From the NCBI RefSeq assembly GCF_900107835.1, contig NZ_FNRG01000011.1:21183-85182 (forward strand): a stretch of DNA of 64,000 nt, given 5' to 3'. The DNA is from Oribacterium sp. KHPX15. Lineage in GTDB: Bacteria; Bacillota; Clostridia; Lachnospirales; Lachnospiraceae. The translations under genes and the position numbers were made by a program. Shown one piece after another: positions 1 to 8,401 of the stretch (positions are counted from its first letter, which is position 1; every line of letters starts with the position of its first letter). The notes under the pieces were generated by a model that saw only the letters and a list, made by a program, of their open reading frames with translations, made no database searches and was not told where the DNA came from.

Positions 1-53
1 GTCATCCTGAATGGCAGGTCACATTGACTTATATTCTGAATTCTGAGTTTTAA
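1..53 (+). CDS. possible C-terminal tail of an upstream gene (partial)
   Basis: In frame 3 the first bases read HPEWQVTLTYILNSEF followed by a TAA at 51-53. This could be the end of a protein that begins before the window. Sixteen codons are too few to name a family, and the frame may be open by chance. Confidence 0.25.
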   Translation, partial: HPEWQVTLTYILNSEF

Positions 54-59
54 GGTCAA

Positions 60-150
60 TCTGTGGTTCCAATAACTCCGGATGGTGGGGGAAAGAGCCG
101 ACCACGGTCTTCGCGAACCATTGCCGGCTGAACTGTCACCAGAGGTTTCT
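60..150 (+). other. structured leader RNA candidate upstream of the Wzz-like gene
   Basis: An outer stem pairs 78-86 (CCGGATGGT) with 117-127 (ACCAT, TG bulge, CCGG). Inside it a second hairpin pairs GA(A)AGA at 91-96 with TCTTC at 108-112 and CCG 98-100 with CGG 105-107 around an ACCA loop. The nested fold lies about 110 nt before the start codon of the next gene, with no clear poly-U after it. I compared it by eye with cobalamin, c-di-GMP, c-di-AMP, TPP, FMN and T-box signatures and matched none. It may be a regulatory leader or a structured 3' UTR of the preceding gene. Confidence 0.3.
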
Positions 151-244
151 TCCCTTTACAGAAAAGTAAAGAATTATCTGTAGATTTATGAGCCCCAACT
201 GTGTTAATCTTATTAGGTTAGAGAAATAAAAGGAGCATTAACAT

Positions 245-1681
245 ATGGAAATGGAAATGAGAGACGAAGATGAGATCGATCTTCTTCAGTTATGTTTTTT
301 ATGTTTGAGAAAATGGAAGACCATCCTTCTCGCAGGAGTGGTACTTGCACTGGCCCTTGGAGGTTACAAGGGAGCAAGAGAACTCAGTAAGGTGGGAACG
401 GAAGTTGCTGTCGAGGCAGAGGAAACCGCCGAGGAAAAGGTGACTCAGTATGACGCAACATTAGCCTCATATAAGGCACAGTTTGACCGCCTGAGCGAGA
501 CCTTTGAGAAGAATCAGGTTTATGAGCAGGAATCCATAATCATGAACATGAACCCCAACAATTACTTCTCAGGCTCAAGCACCTACTATATAAGTACAGA
601 TTACAAGATCATGCCTGACATGACCTATCAGGACGTGGACTATTCAGCGGATATCGCGCAGGCTTACCTTTCCTATCTTACAAGCAGCGAATGTCTAGCC
701 TATGTGCAGTCAAAGCTCACCGAAAAGATTTCTGCAAAGTATCTTTCAGAGCTTATAAGGGTTAATGTCACCGGCCGCGTGCTCAACGTCAAAGTTGTGG
801 GAGACACCTCCGGGAGAACTACAGAGATTCTTAATGCTATAAGTGAGGCCATTGATAACTACAAGAAAGAGGTCGACACCAAGATACATGAGCATAAGCT
901 TGATCTCATGGAGTATTCCGAAGTAGAAAACACTTCTTCGACCGACGGCTCTGAGTCCGGCTCCGGAAATGATAACTATGTAGCTGATGTTCAGAAGCAG
1001 TTTTCCGACAGCCAGATCAATCTTACAAACCAGATTTCAACCTTCTACGATAAATACACAAAACTTGCGGATACAAAGGTAAGTACAGACAGCAGCGGCA
1101 GTGGCATCACAAAATCCCAGGCTGTTAAATCCGGTGTCAAGTTCGGAATCATCGGTCTGATCCTGGGATTTTTCGTAGCAGCAGGCTTTATCGTATTTAA
1201 GGCCATAATCGAAGACAAGATCGTAAATGCCGGCGAGATTTCTTATCTGTTCGGCCTTCGTATCTTCGGAGACTACAAGTCCGGTGCCGGGTCAGGAGCA
1301 TTTGACAAACTTCTTTACAAGCTGTCCTATGGAGATGCATTACCGGATAAAGAGAAGTTCTATGAAGTAGCTGCCGCCAATGTCAAGACCTTCGCCACAG
1401 CCTTCAAGGATGAGGATATCAAGGACATCTCCCTTATCGGAAGAATCGATTCCGAAGCCCTTCAGAGCATCGTGAAGTCCATCAACGATATAAACGGCGA
1501 CGACACCGTTAAGCTGGCCGGCGACATCATCACCGATGCTTCCGCCATCAACGCCATCCGCGATGCAAAGTACACCCTGATCGCCGTTGACCGTACCACC
1601 TCCAAAAAGGACCTCCGCACCCAGCTCGAAAAGCTGAAAGGCCTCAAAAAGCACGTCGCCGGAGTCCTCCTGTTCGACTAA
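245..1681 (+). CDS. Wzz-like polysaccharide chain-length determinant / co-polymerase
   Basis: Predicted inner-membrane protein of 478 aa with the two-helix layout of the Wzz / polysaccharide co-polymerase family. A short acidic cytoplasmic N-terminus with the typical DEIDLLQL motif is followed by a first membrane helix at about residues 24-43. An extracytoplasmic alpha-helical region then runs to about 295, with a second helix near 298-320. The cytoplasmic C-terminal part of about 150 residues has no Walker A motif, so it is not a fused tyrosine kinase. Members set the length of surface polysaccharide chains. An AAAGGAG precedes ATG 245; in-frame ATGs at 251 and 257 are alternatives. A strong hairpin terminator follows at once, so it is the last gene of its transcript. 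The family call rests on topology and the N-terminal motif. Confidence 0.7.
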   Translation: MEMEMRDEDEIDLLQLCFLCLRKWKTILLAGVVLALALGGYKGARELSKVGTEVAVEAEETAEEKVTQYDATLASYKAQFDRLSETFEKNQVYEQESIIMNMNPNNYFSGSSTYYISTDYKIMPDMTYQDVDYSADIAQAYLSYLTSSECLAYVQSKLTEKISAKYLSELIRVNVTGRVLNVKVVGDTSGRTTEILNAISEAIDNYKKEVDTKIHEHKLDLMEYSEVENTSSTDGSESGSGNDNYVADVQKQFSDSQINLTNQISTFYDKYTKLADTKVSTDSSGSGITKSQAVKSGVKFGIIGLILGFFVAAGFIVFKAIIEDKIVNAGEISYLFGLRIFGDYKSGAGSGAFDKLLYKLSYGDALPDKEKFYEVAAANVKTFATAFKDEDIKDISLIGRIDSEALQSIVKSINDINGDDTVKLAGDIITDASAINAIRDAKYTLIAVDRTTSKKDLRTQLEKLKGLKKHVAGVLLFD

Positions 1682-1701
1682 TTATCATAGATTAATACAC
1701 C

Positions 1702-1764
1702 AAGCGCCCAACTTTTGATATGTACCCAGAATCCTGGACACATATCAAAAGTCGGGCGCTTTTT
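1702..1764. terminator. Rho-independent terminator after the Wzz-like gene
   Basis: A long stem (AGCGCCC plus ACTTTTGATATGT on the left, their complement on the right) ends in a run of five T. The stem exceeds 20 bp with a loop near 15 nt. Confidence 0.9.
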
Positions 1765-1796
1765 AGTTAAGGCGTTTAAGGCGTGAGCCTGACTTC

Positions 1797-1838
1797 CAAA
1801 ACGCCCCCCGATCCGGGTCGACCGGGACAGGGGGCGTC
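1797..1838 (-). terminator. Rho-independent terminator of the minus-strand secreted protein gene
   Basis: Read on the minus strand, ACGCCCCC and an inner CCCGG pair with CCGG and GGGGGGCGT, followed by TTTT. It lies 26 bp after the stop codon at 1864 and faces the plus-strand terminator. Confidence 0.8.
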
Positions 1839-1863
1839 AATTATCACTTGGCTTTTTTTATTA

Positions 1864-2733
1864 TCACTCATCTTCCTCGTCATCACTTTGGTCGTCGTCC
1901 TCATACCCGTCACGCTCTACAACGTTGCTTGTCGGGGCATACTCCCTGAGATCTGCGGTAGGAGAGACTGTCTGAGAGGAATAGCTCTTAGGAATATTTC
2001 CTCCCGGTCCATAAGAATCATCACTTGTGTTATCAACATCAGGTTCTGAATAGGAACTTGATTTTGTACTGCTTGTGTCCGTTGTGGCGTCTTCTGAATC
2101 TGAGTCAGATGAGCTGCTGGATTTACCTGTTCTGTATATCGTTGTGACAATTTCCGATGATGCAACACCGCTGACTTTAGTTGACTTCGAACTGCTTGAG
2201 CTTGAACTCTTGCTTGAGTTACTCTTTTTAGAACTCGAGCTATTTGAGGATTTTGAAGTTGTTGAATCCGAATCATCATCCGAGTTGCCTGACGTCTTCT
2301 TTTTAGGAGTCGTATACCTTTGTGTGACAAGCTGCATTCCATCAGCTGAATAAACGTAGGAATCATTACCGGTGTTGACATTTGCCCCCATAGGCGTCGG
2401 AGCGATGGAAGCCCCATGGATAAATGCTCTCGTCATTGGGACGATACCTTCGTACCAGGAACCGTCCGGCCCCACTACATAGCCGTCCGGCGTCACAGTA
2501 TTCGTGTAGAGGTAGCCCCTCTCGTCGAAGGCGTAGCACATATAGATCCCGTCGCCGTCATTATCTATCCATTCCCATGCATTTGCGGGATATGTGCCAT
2601 CGTCGTGAACATACCAGTACCCGGTTTCATTCGCCATCCAGTACCCCGCAAGCCCTGTAAATGCACAGGCAGCGCTCAATGTGATGCACGCCAGTCCGGT
2701 CTTTATTAATCTCAATAAACATTGCTTTCTCAT
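1864..2733 (-). CDS. secreted choline-binding-like repeat protein with Ser-rich tail
   Basis: Protein of 289 aa with a signal peptide (basic start, hydrophobic run at about 10-30). An aromatic and glycine-rich module at about 30-100 carries WYVHDDGTYP, WEWIDNDGDG, CYAFDERGY and TPDGY motifs. These resemble the cell-wall/choline-binding repeat family in secreted proteins of Clostridia. The rest is low complexity: a serine/lysine-rich stretch, the phrase SSEIVTTIY, then an acidic tail ending DDEEDE. The same module and the SSEIV phrase recur in the protein at 7077-7808, so the two are paralogues. GAGGGAG precedes the start codon, and a GGGGTC palindrome lies in the short 5' leader. Function is unknown; a surface or cell-wall-associated role is inferred. 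Confidence 0.75.
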   Translation of the reverse strand: MRKQCLLRLIKTGLACITLSAACAFTGLAGYWMANETGYWYVHDDGTYPANAWEWIDNDGDGIYMCYAFDERGYLYTNTVTPDGYVVGPDGSWYEGIVPMTRAFIHGASIAPTPMGANVNTGNDSYVYSADGMQLVTQRYTTPKKKTSGNSDDDSDSTTSKSSNSSSSKKSNSSKSSSSSSSKSTKVSGVASSEIVTTIYRTGKSSSSSDSDSEDATTDTSSTKSSSYSEPDVDNTSDDSYGPGGNIPKSYSSQTVSPTADLREYAPTSNVVERDGYEDDDQSDDEEDE

Positions 2734-3110
2734 TTTTTCTCCCTCACTTGGGGGTCAGACCCCGTTACAAACCCCTTACGACTCAATACGAAATCGTTAC
2801 ATTTAAGCTTGCGCTAAATCTTTCTTCTTTGTGCATACAGCAAGCTTACTTTTTAACTTTATGTTATATAGACTCTGAAACAGGTATCATACTTCTTTGA
2901 ATCGGCTGATTACAGTGACAAAAAATCTTTGCCTGTGAGTCGTCTCACTGCTTCTGCTTTCTATATATTATTTCGCTTTTTTTCAGACCAAATATAACAT
3001 TTTCGCCCTTGAAATAAGATGAAATTTAGTTTTCAAAGTCTTAAGGTTTTTGTAGGGCGTTTTAGACTTTTTTTAGGTTTGTATGCGGCTTCATGGGACG
3101 ATCCTGCAAT
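2734..3110. other. intergenic region between two minus-strand genes
   Basis: No credible gene. It must hold the promoter of the minus-strand gene ending at 1864, but I could not settle on one -35/-10 pair. The only clear structure is a palindrome GGGGTC-A-GACCCC at 2751-2763. The remainder is AT-rich with T runs. Confidence 0.4.
2750..2764. repeat. GGGGTC-type short palindrome
   Basis: Perfect palindrome GGGGTCAGACCCC in the 5' leader of the minus-strand secreted protein gene. Related sequences occur at 11912-11931, 11975-11991 and 41439-41453. Confidence 0.5.
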
Positions 3111-3134
3111 AAAAAACAACGAAGCCTCGTTGTT
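3111..3134 (-). terminator. terminator of the lipid kinase gene
   Basis: On the minus strand AACAACGA, a GGC loop and TCGTTGTT are followed by TTTT, 24 bp past the stop codon at 3158. A further AACAACGAAG copy just upstream could pair alternatively. Confidence 0.85.
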
Positions 3135-3157
3135 TGAGTACTTCGTTGTTTTAGGTT

Positions 3158-4198
3158 TCAATCCTCCGCATATATCCTTATCGCCTGCGGAATGACCGAA
3201 ACTGTAACTTCCTTCTTTGCTCCGCCATATTCCCCGTCAATAGTCCAGTCGATATCATTATCCGATCTGAATGTCACTTCACTTGTGCGGAAAATCTTTA
3301 TATGAGGATTGTCAAAACTGCCGTCCCCGGCCGCCATCAGAATCTCACCGATTTCCTGAAGCGCATCCGGCGCCTTAATGAGGATGACCTCGAAGAGACC
3401 GTCGCTGAGGGAAGCATTGGCAAGGGCAGGAGTCTTGAAGCCGCCAACCGATGTTGCGTTGGAAACCGCTCCGAAGACATAATCCCCCTCCTCGGTTATG
3501 CCGTCATGGCTCACCTCCAGATGATAACGGGTCTGCAGAGAAACCGGCGCCGAAGCCAGCCCGTTTACGAGATATGCCAGATACCCGAGAAGATTTTTCT
3601 GATCCTGAGGTGTGGCGTAGCTGACATTTGTAAAGGCCCCGAAAGCAGCCACATAATTAAAATATTTATCCGAAAAGGTGCCAATGTCCAGACGGTAAAC
3701 CCGGCTGTGCTCCACCCCGTGAATAACCTTTTCAACATCCCCGCTGAGCCCGAGAGTCTTTGCATAATCATTGGTGGTCCCGCTGGGAATGTAAAGCACC
3801 GGCAGACTCGCCTTTTCCTTGTCGGTTGCCGCCATAAGAGCATTGACCACATGATTCAGAGTCCCGTCGCCGCCGACGCAGGCCACCAGCTTCACCCGAT
3901 TCTTGTACGCCTCAATGATATTCTCTGAAGTGATATTCATCTTCGGAATGATTGGATAAGTAATGACCTCATACCCAAGCTTCACAAGCCCGCTGATGAG
4001 TCTGAATACCTTCCCCTTCGCATTCCCCGTCCCCGCATTCTGATTCACCAGAAGGAGAGCCTTCTTGAGAGGCTTCTTCCATTCCTTTTCCTCAGTGCGC
4101 GGGTTTTTGGTCAGATTTGTTGAATTGGTTTCATTTGTTCTTGGATTAACGTCAATTTTTTTTGAATTGCTTTCTTTTGCTCCTGCTTCATTATCCAT
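3158..4198 (-). CDS. diacylglycerol kinase family lipid kinase (YegS/DgkB-like)
   Basis: Predicted cytoplasmic lipid kinase of 346 aa. After a 40-residue polar, low-complexity N-terminal extension the core has the family motifs in order: a VNQNAGTGNAKGK nucleotide segment (51-63), GGDGTLN (109-115) and PSGTTNDYAKTLG (138-150). The C-terminal beta-sandwich half ends with a DWTIDGEYG segment near 315-325. Known members phosphorylate diacylglycerol or related lipids and feed phosphatidate back into membrane and teichoic acid metabolism. The exact substrate cannot be told from sequence. GAGGTG lies 6 bp before the ATG on the minus strand. It is divergent from glf and ends in its own terminator. 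Confidence 0.85.
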   Translation of the reverse strand: MDNEAGAKESNSKKIDVNPRTNETNSTNLTKNPRTEEKEWKKPLKKALLLVNQNAGTGNAKGKVFRLISGLVKLGYEVITYPIIPKMNITSENIIEAYKNRVKLVACVGGDGTLNHVVNALMAATDKEKASLPVLYIPSGTTNDYAKTLGLSGDVEKVIHGVEHSRVYRLDIGTFSDKYFNYVAAFGAFTNVSYATPQDQKNLLGYLAYLVNGLASAPVSLQTRYHLEVSHDGITEEGDYVFGAVSNATSVGGFKTPALANASLSDGLFEVILIKAPDALQEIGEILMAAGDGSFDNPHIKIFRTSEVTFRSDNDIDWTIDGEYGGAKKEVTVSVIPQAIRIYAED

Positions 4199-4342
4199 TT
4201 TTGCACCTCACAAATCCGGTGGTTCTGTTAGCCAGAGTTGTTTCAACTGTTCAGCTGCTATTATTAATATTCAGCTATTATTATAGATGTTCTATATTTC
4301 AAAAAGCAACGTTCTTCGCAGGTGTGATTTTCCCTCCCATTG

Positions 4343-4351
4343 TGCTATACT
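4343..4351 (+). promoter_or_regulatory. extended -10 promoter of glf (candidate)
   Basis: TGCTATACT has the TGn extension of an extended -10 box. A weak TGTGAT lies 17 bp upstream. Transcription from about 4358 would give a leader of about 90 nt before glf. Confidence 0.45.
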
Positions 4352-4450
4352 ACCCTCATCTATAAACGTAGTTTTTTCGCCATTTATTTCTGATACAAAT
4401 TTGTAGATTTAATTGGCTGTAAAACAACGTAAACTAAGGAGAAAAGAAAC

Positions 4451-5722
4451 ATGTCAAAATATGATTATCTCGTAGTCGGATCCGGCCTTTACGGCGCAGT
4501 ATTCGCTCACGAAGCCGCAGCCGCCGGCAAAAAAGTTCTGGTTATCGACCGCCGTCCGAACATAGCGGGTAATGTCTACACCGAAGACGTAGAGAAAATC
4601 CACGTCCACAAGTACGGCGCCCACATCTTCCACACAAATGACGGAAGAGTCTGGGACTACGTTCAAAAATTCGCCACCTTCAACCGCTTCACCAACTCCC
4701 CGGTTGCCAATTTCCACGGCGAGCTCTACTCCCTCCCCTTCAACATGTACACTTTCAACAAGATGTGGGGCGTGGTAACTCCCGAGGAAGCCGCCGAGAA
4801 GATCGAGTCCCAGCGCCGCGAGGCCGGCATTACCGAGCCGAAGAACCTCGAGGAGCAGGCCATCTCCCTGGTGGGCACAGACATTTACGAGAAGCTCATC
4901 AAAGGCTACACCGAGAAGCAGTGGGGCCGCCCCTGCACCGAACTTCCGGCCTTTATCATTAAGCGCCTCCCCGTTCGCCTCACCTTCGACAACAATTATT
5001 TTAATGCTCTCTACCAGGGCATCCCCGTTGGCGGCTACACAAAGATGGTTGCCGCAATGCTTGGCGGTGCCGCAGTCCAGTCCGGCGAGGATTTCGGCAA
5101 GAACGCAGTTGCAGTTAGCGCCAATGCTCAGCCCGGCAGTGATGCGGCTTCAGTCGCTGCTGATGCCCAGACCTGCGAGAACGAAACAAATGTTGGCTGC
5201 GGAAGCATCGAAGTTCACGTCGGCGTTGACTTCTTCGACGAGTCCGGTGCTCCCCGAAAGGACCTCATCGCCCTCGCCGACAAAGTGGTTTACACCGGCG
5301 CCATCGACGCATACTTCGGCTACAAGCTCGGCTACCTCGAGTACCGCTCAGTAAGATTCGAGAACGAACTCCTTGACAAGCCGAACTTCCAGGGTAATGC
5401 TGCCGTCAACTACACTGACCGTGAGACTCCCTGGACCAGAATCATTGAGCACAAATGGTTTGAGTTCGGAAAGGACGACGAGGGCAATGATATCCCGAAG
5501 ACTGTCATCTCCCGCGAGTACTCCAGCGAGTGGAAGCCCGGCGACGAACCTTATTACCCCGTTAATGACGAGAAAAACGGAAAGCTTTACGAGGAGTACA
5601 AGAAGCTTGCGGATGCCGAAACCGGCGTGATCTTTGGCGGCCGCCTCGGCGAGTACAAGTACTACGACATGGACAAGGTTATCGCTTCCGCTCTTGACAT
5701 GTGCGAGAGGGAACTGAAGTAG
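4451..5722 (+). CDS. glf: UDP-galactopyranose mutase
   Basis: Flavoenzyme that converts UDP-galactopyranose to UDP-galactofuranose for surface glycans. The Rossmann FAD motif GSGLYGAVFA starts near residue 10, followed by DRRPNIAGN, HKYGAHIFHT and the conserved RFTNSPV and NMYTFN segments. The C-terminal half has YTGAIDAYF, LEYRS and GRLGEYKYYDMD. At 423 aa it exceeds the usual 370 or so. The excess is an Ala/Asn-rich insertion at about residues 207-251, between GGYTKMVAAMLGG and VHVGVDFF. AAGGAG lies 10 bp before the ATG. The gene shows strong C-ending codon bias, as does neighbouring surface-gene DNA. It stands alone between a divergent gene and a lipoprotein gene. Confidence 0.95.
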   Translation: MSKYDYLVVGSGLYGAVFAHEAAAAGKKVLVIDRRPNIAGNVYTEDVEKIHVHKYGAHIFHTNDGRVWDYVQKFATFNRFTNSPVANFHGELYSLPFNMYTFNKMWGVVTPEEAAEKIESQRREAGITEPKNLEEQAISLVGTDIYEKLIKGYTEKQWGRPCTELPAFIIKRLPVRLTFDNNYFNALYQGIPVGGYTKMVAAMLGGAAVQSGEDFGKNAVAVSANAQPGSDAASVAADAQTCENETNVGCGSIEVHVGVDFFDESGAPRKDLIALADKVVYTGAIDAYFGYKLGYLEYRSVRFENELLDKPNFQGNAAVNYTDRETPWTRIIEHKWFEFGKDDEGNDIPKTVISREYSSEWKPGDEPYYPVNDEKNGKLYEEYKKLADAETGVIFGGRLGEYKYYDMDKVIASALDMCERELK

Positions 5723-5845
5723 TATTGTGAGCTATGGGGGACAGTATTGTGGGTCAATGTTTAATAGAAAAATCAGTGAGATATGGTGATATTTCCGATC
5801 AGCTTATGATTAAAGTAGAAAACATTGAGAAATGGAGATAGTACT

Positions 5846-6814
5846 GTGAGGTTAGTTGTTAAAAGAAAAGTTTTGAGAATAATTTGTGTTGCATCACTCA
5901 TCGCGGCCGCCATCCTTCTCCCCGCCTGCGGAAAATCAAACAAAAAAGGAAAAACCGCCAAAAAGCCTTCCTCATCAGCAACCGCTGCATCCCGGGAACG
6001 CCGTGTTGAAGTAATAACCGGCACACTTCAGGGTGAAGAGGACGGCTCGGACATGTTGAAGGACAGTTTGGCCGAAAACGGCGGCCTTGACATGTCGGGA
6101 AAGACCGGAGGTGCTATCGCCACAGCCGGAAACATTAAAAAAGGAGATAATGCTTCCGACGAAACAGGTGATGGAAAGTCGCACGGTGGCACTGAGGAAT
6201 CAGCTTCTCCCGAGGAGATTCTTCCCATCAACCCCGACGACATGATTGAGTTCACCACGGATTACGGCGACGTGCAGCTCATCCACGACGAAGGCGCCAT
6301 CAACAACCTGACGGGTGAAGTCGGCGAGGAAAGATACCACGACGGGGACTTGGGATTTTATTACAATGCAAAAGCCGGGATAAAGGCATTGGTCCCCGGG
6401 TACTACAATTACTACCAGACAGACGAGCTGGGCTACGATCACTTCTACGTTTTCAGCAATTCCTCCTACCCGCAGATTTCCTTCATGAGCTTCACCGAAG
6501 GGGACGGCGAAGAGCTGACGGCCGGTAATTACAAGAGCTATCAGGACAAAATCCTTGACGCCTGCCAAAAGGAGCTGGAGGGCTTCTATCAGGAACGGGC
6601 CCGCACCAGCTTCACTATCGGCGATTTCAAGCTGCGTGAATCCGTGTTCAGGGGCCAACGCGACGGAAAAGCTGTCACCGCCTGCTTGGAACTTTTGTGG
6701 AATGCTGACGACCGGTCCATCCTCGGAATCAGCTTTTTCGAATACGATACCGACGGCCAGGCCTACATGGATGACTTCGTAACCATGATTACGGACCATC
6801 TGTCTAAAGCTTAA
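5846..6814 (+). CDS. lipoprotein of unknown function
   Basis: Predicted membrane-anchored lipoprotein of 322 aa from GTG 5846. GGAG sits 9 bp upstream of this GTG, which is better placed than the in-frame TTG at 5825. A basic n-region and hydrophobic run end in the lipobox LLPAC-G near residue 29. A disordered Lys/Ser/Gly/Glu-rich linker runs to about 130. A folded domain at about 165-322 is rich in aromatic residues (GFYYNAKAGI, YYNYYQTDELGYDHFYVF, ILGISFFEYDTDGQ). I do not recognise the domain. It would be lipidated by Lgt, whose gene is at 37235. It begins 123 bp after glf and could be co-transcribed. No good terminator is seen after it. Confidence 0.7.
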   Translation: MRLVVKRKVLRIICVASLIAAAILLPACGKSNKKGKTAKKPSSSATAASRERRVEVITGTLQGEEDGSDMLKDSLAENGGLDMSGKTGGAIATAGNIKKGDNASDETGDGKSHGGTEESASPEEILPINPDDMIEFTTDYGDVQLIHDEGAINNLTGEVGEERYHDGDLGFYYNAKAGIKALVPGYYNYYQTDELGYDHFYVFSNSSYPQISFMSFTEGDGEELTAGNYKSYQDKILDACQKELEGFYQERARTSFTIGDFKLRESVFRGQRDGKAVTACLELLWNADDRSILGISFFEYDTDGQAYMDDFVTMITDHLSKA

Positions 6815-7013
6815 AAATGATGGGCTTTTTGCTGCTTTTTAAAAGAATGGATAGAGTTTCGTTATTTTATATTAATTTTGATTTTGCAAATATCGCTGAA
6901 TGACGCGGTAATATACGCTCAGATTTCCAAAAATCTAAATTTGCTATAAAATTAAATACAAAGAATTTTAATATTTTCACAATTGAAAATGTCATACTCT
7001 TTTGAAAAAAAGG

Positions 7014-7022
7014 TGGTATAGT
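7014..7022 (+). promoter_or_regulatory. extended -10 promoter of the secreted protein gene
   Basis: TGGTATAGT has the TGn extension plus TATAGT. No good -35 lies 17 bp upstream, as is common for extended -10 promoters. A start near 7029 gives a leader of about 48 nt. Confidence 0.45.
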
Positions 7023-7076
7023 ATGTCTACGTAAAGGTTATTTGCTAAAACAAAACCGAATTTATGGAGAGAAAAA

Positions 7077-7808
7077 ATGAAGAAAATGAACTTAATCAAA
7101 AAAATAGTAGCAACCGCAACCATAGCAGCACTCAGTGTTTCAATGTTCGCAGGAACAGTTATTGCAGGACAGTTTAAAACAACTGAAAAGGGAATCTGGT
7201 ATGAGAATGATGACGGATCATGGCCTGCAAGTGTTTGGAAGTGGATCGACGAAGATGGAGACGGAAAGTTCCTTTGCTATGCTTTTGATGAGAACGGTTA
7301 CGTTTATTCAGGCACAACAACACCTGATGGTTTCACAACCGCAGCAGATGGTTCATGGATTAAGGACGGTGTCGCTGTAGTTCGTGATAAATTAGAGAAC
7401 CTTGATACTACTGCTATAGCAAGTGCAGCTGCACAGACAGCTCAGATGCTTGCAAACGGTGATTCAAAGGCAAGCCAGGAAGAAATTGACAAGCTTAATG
7501 GTATACAGACAATTCAGACTTCAGAGACTAAGCAGCTTAGTCTGACTCGCCTTACTGCAACAAATGTTGATTCAAGCGAGATTGTTAAGACAAAGTATAT
7601 TTCAAAGAAAACAACTGTAGGTGCAACAGGTGCAACAACAAGCACAGAGGACGACGGTCCTGATATGAGCCAGACAAGCTTTGATACAAACGGTCCAAGC
7701 GTTCCTGAAGGAGCAGCAGTAAGCTCAGCAGCACCTCTTACAGACACTTCAACTATCAACTTCCCTGGTCCTGACGGAAAGTATTCAGATGGTTCTGACG
7801 AAGAGTGA
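7077..7808 (+). CDS. secreted choline-binding-like repeat protein, paralogue of 1864-2733
   Basis: Protein of 243 aa with a signal peptide (MKKMNLIKK, then a hydrophobic run ending near VIAG at about 30). The conserved aromatic module follows at about 32-105: WYENDDGSWP, WKWIDEDGDG, CYAFDENGY, TPDGF and DGSW. A helical Ala/Gln-rich region, the phrase SSEIVKTKY shared with the paralogue, and a Ser/Thr/Asp-rich tail ending DGSDEE complete it. The DxDGDG loops look calcium-site-like but lack the full EF-hand spacing. TGGAGAG precedes the ATG. It is monocistronic: its own promoter lies upstream and a strong terminator downstream. The role is unknown; secretion and wall association are inferred. 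Confidence 0.75.
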   Translation: MKKMNLIKKIVATATIAALSVSMFAGTVIAGQFKTTEKGIWYENDDGSWPASVWKWIDEDGDGKFLCYAFDENGYVYSGTTTPDGFTTAADGSWIKDGVAVVRDKLENLDTTAIASAAAQTAQMLANGDSKASQEEIDKLNGIQTIQTSETKQLSLTRLTATNVDSSEIVKTKYISKKTTVGATGATTSTEDDGPDMSQTSFDTNGPSVPEGAAVSSAAPLTDTSTINFPGPDGKYSDGSDEE

Positions 7809-7856
7809 TAGAATACGCAAATTAGTCTTTACAAGGAAAATTAAATAGGTATTTTG

Positions 7857-7905
7857 AGTCCATCAACCATCTGCGACAGCACAGAAATGGTTGATGGACT
7901 TTTTT
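7857..7905 (+). terminator. Rho-independent terminator
   Basis: AGTCCATCAACCAT pairs with ATGGTTGATGGACT across a loop of about 16 nt, followed by TTTTTT. Confidence 0.92.
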
Positions 7906-7960
7906 GGGTCAGAAGGGATAAAACCATAGATAAACAATGATAATCATATGCATGTACAGA

Positions 7961-8078
7961 GAAAACAAAGCATCTATATCGAACAAAACTCCCATGATAA
8001 AAAGAAGATTATATTGATGCAAAGGAAAACAAAGCATCTATATCGAACAAAACTCCCATGATTTAAAGAAGATTATAT
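7961..8078. repeat. two direct 54-bp repeats
   Basis: Copies at 7961-8014 and 8025-8078 start with GAAAACAAAGCATCTATATC and end with GAAGATTATAT. They differ at about two positions and are separated by 10 bp (period 64). No ORF crosses them. Confidence 0.85.
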
Positions 8079-8112
8079 ACATGTAGTTGGAAACAGTTTT
8101 TCTGTAAAATCA

Positions 8113-8149
8113 AATAGCAGGATGACCGACACCGGTCAACCTGCTATTC
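8113..8149. repeat. long perfect hairpin without T run
   Basis: AATAGCAGG pairs with CCTGCTATT and TGACCG with CGGTCA around an ACAC loop. The next bases (CGGAAGGG) are not a U tract, so it is not an ordinary terminator. It could be a cruciform or a transcript 3' end. Confidence 0.6.
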
Positions 8150-8176
8150 GGAAGGGAGTTAATTACTAATGAAGGG

Positions 8177-8214
8177 AATTGAGGCCGGGATTGATGGGTT
8201 CCCGCCTCTTAATT
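8177..8214. repeat. second inverted repeat upstream of yajC
   Basis: AATTGAGGC and GGGA pair with TCCC and GCCTCTTAATT with small bulges. It lies 28 bp after the previous hairpin; the pair may be one structured element. Confidence 0.5.
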
Positions 8215-8305
8215 AATAGTATTCACAAGTATCTTTGAAATAAGAAGTTGGCGTCATTCTTATTTCCATTTCTCTTTTGTTGACTTAAATATAACTCATC
8301 AATCA

Positions 8306-8327
8306 TCACAAAAGTGTCACAGATTTT
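8306..8327. repeat. 22-bp dispersed repeat, copy 1 (upstream of yajC)
   Basis: Begins TCACAAAAGTGTCACAGA and is identical over 22 bp to 13688-13709 upstream of rpoB. It contains CAC-AAAA-GTG. This copy lies 75 bp before the yajC start. Confidence 0.7.
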
Positions 8328-8401
8328 ACTGGATATTTGCTTATCTCTATGTTAGAATTTCTCCTTGTGAGTTATATATTTGAAACTACGGAGGATGTTT
8401 T

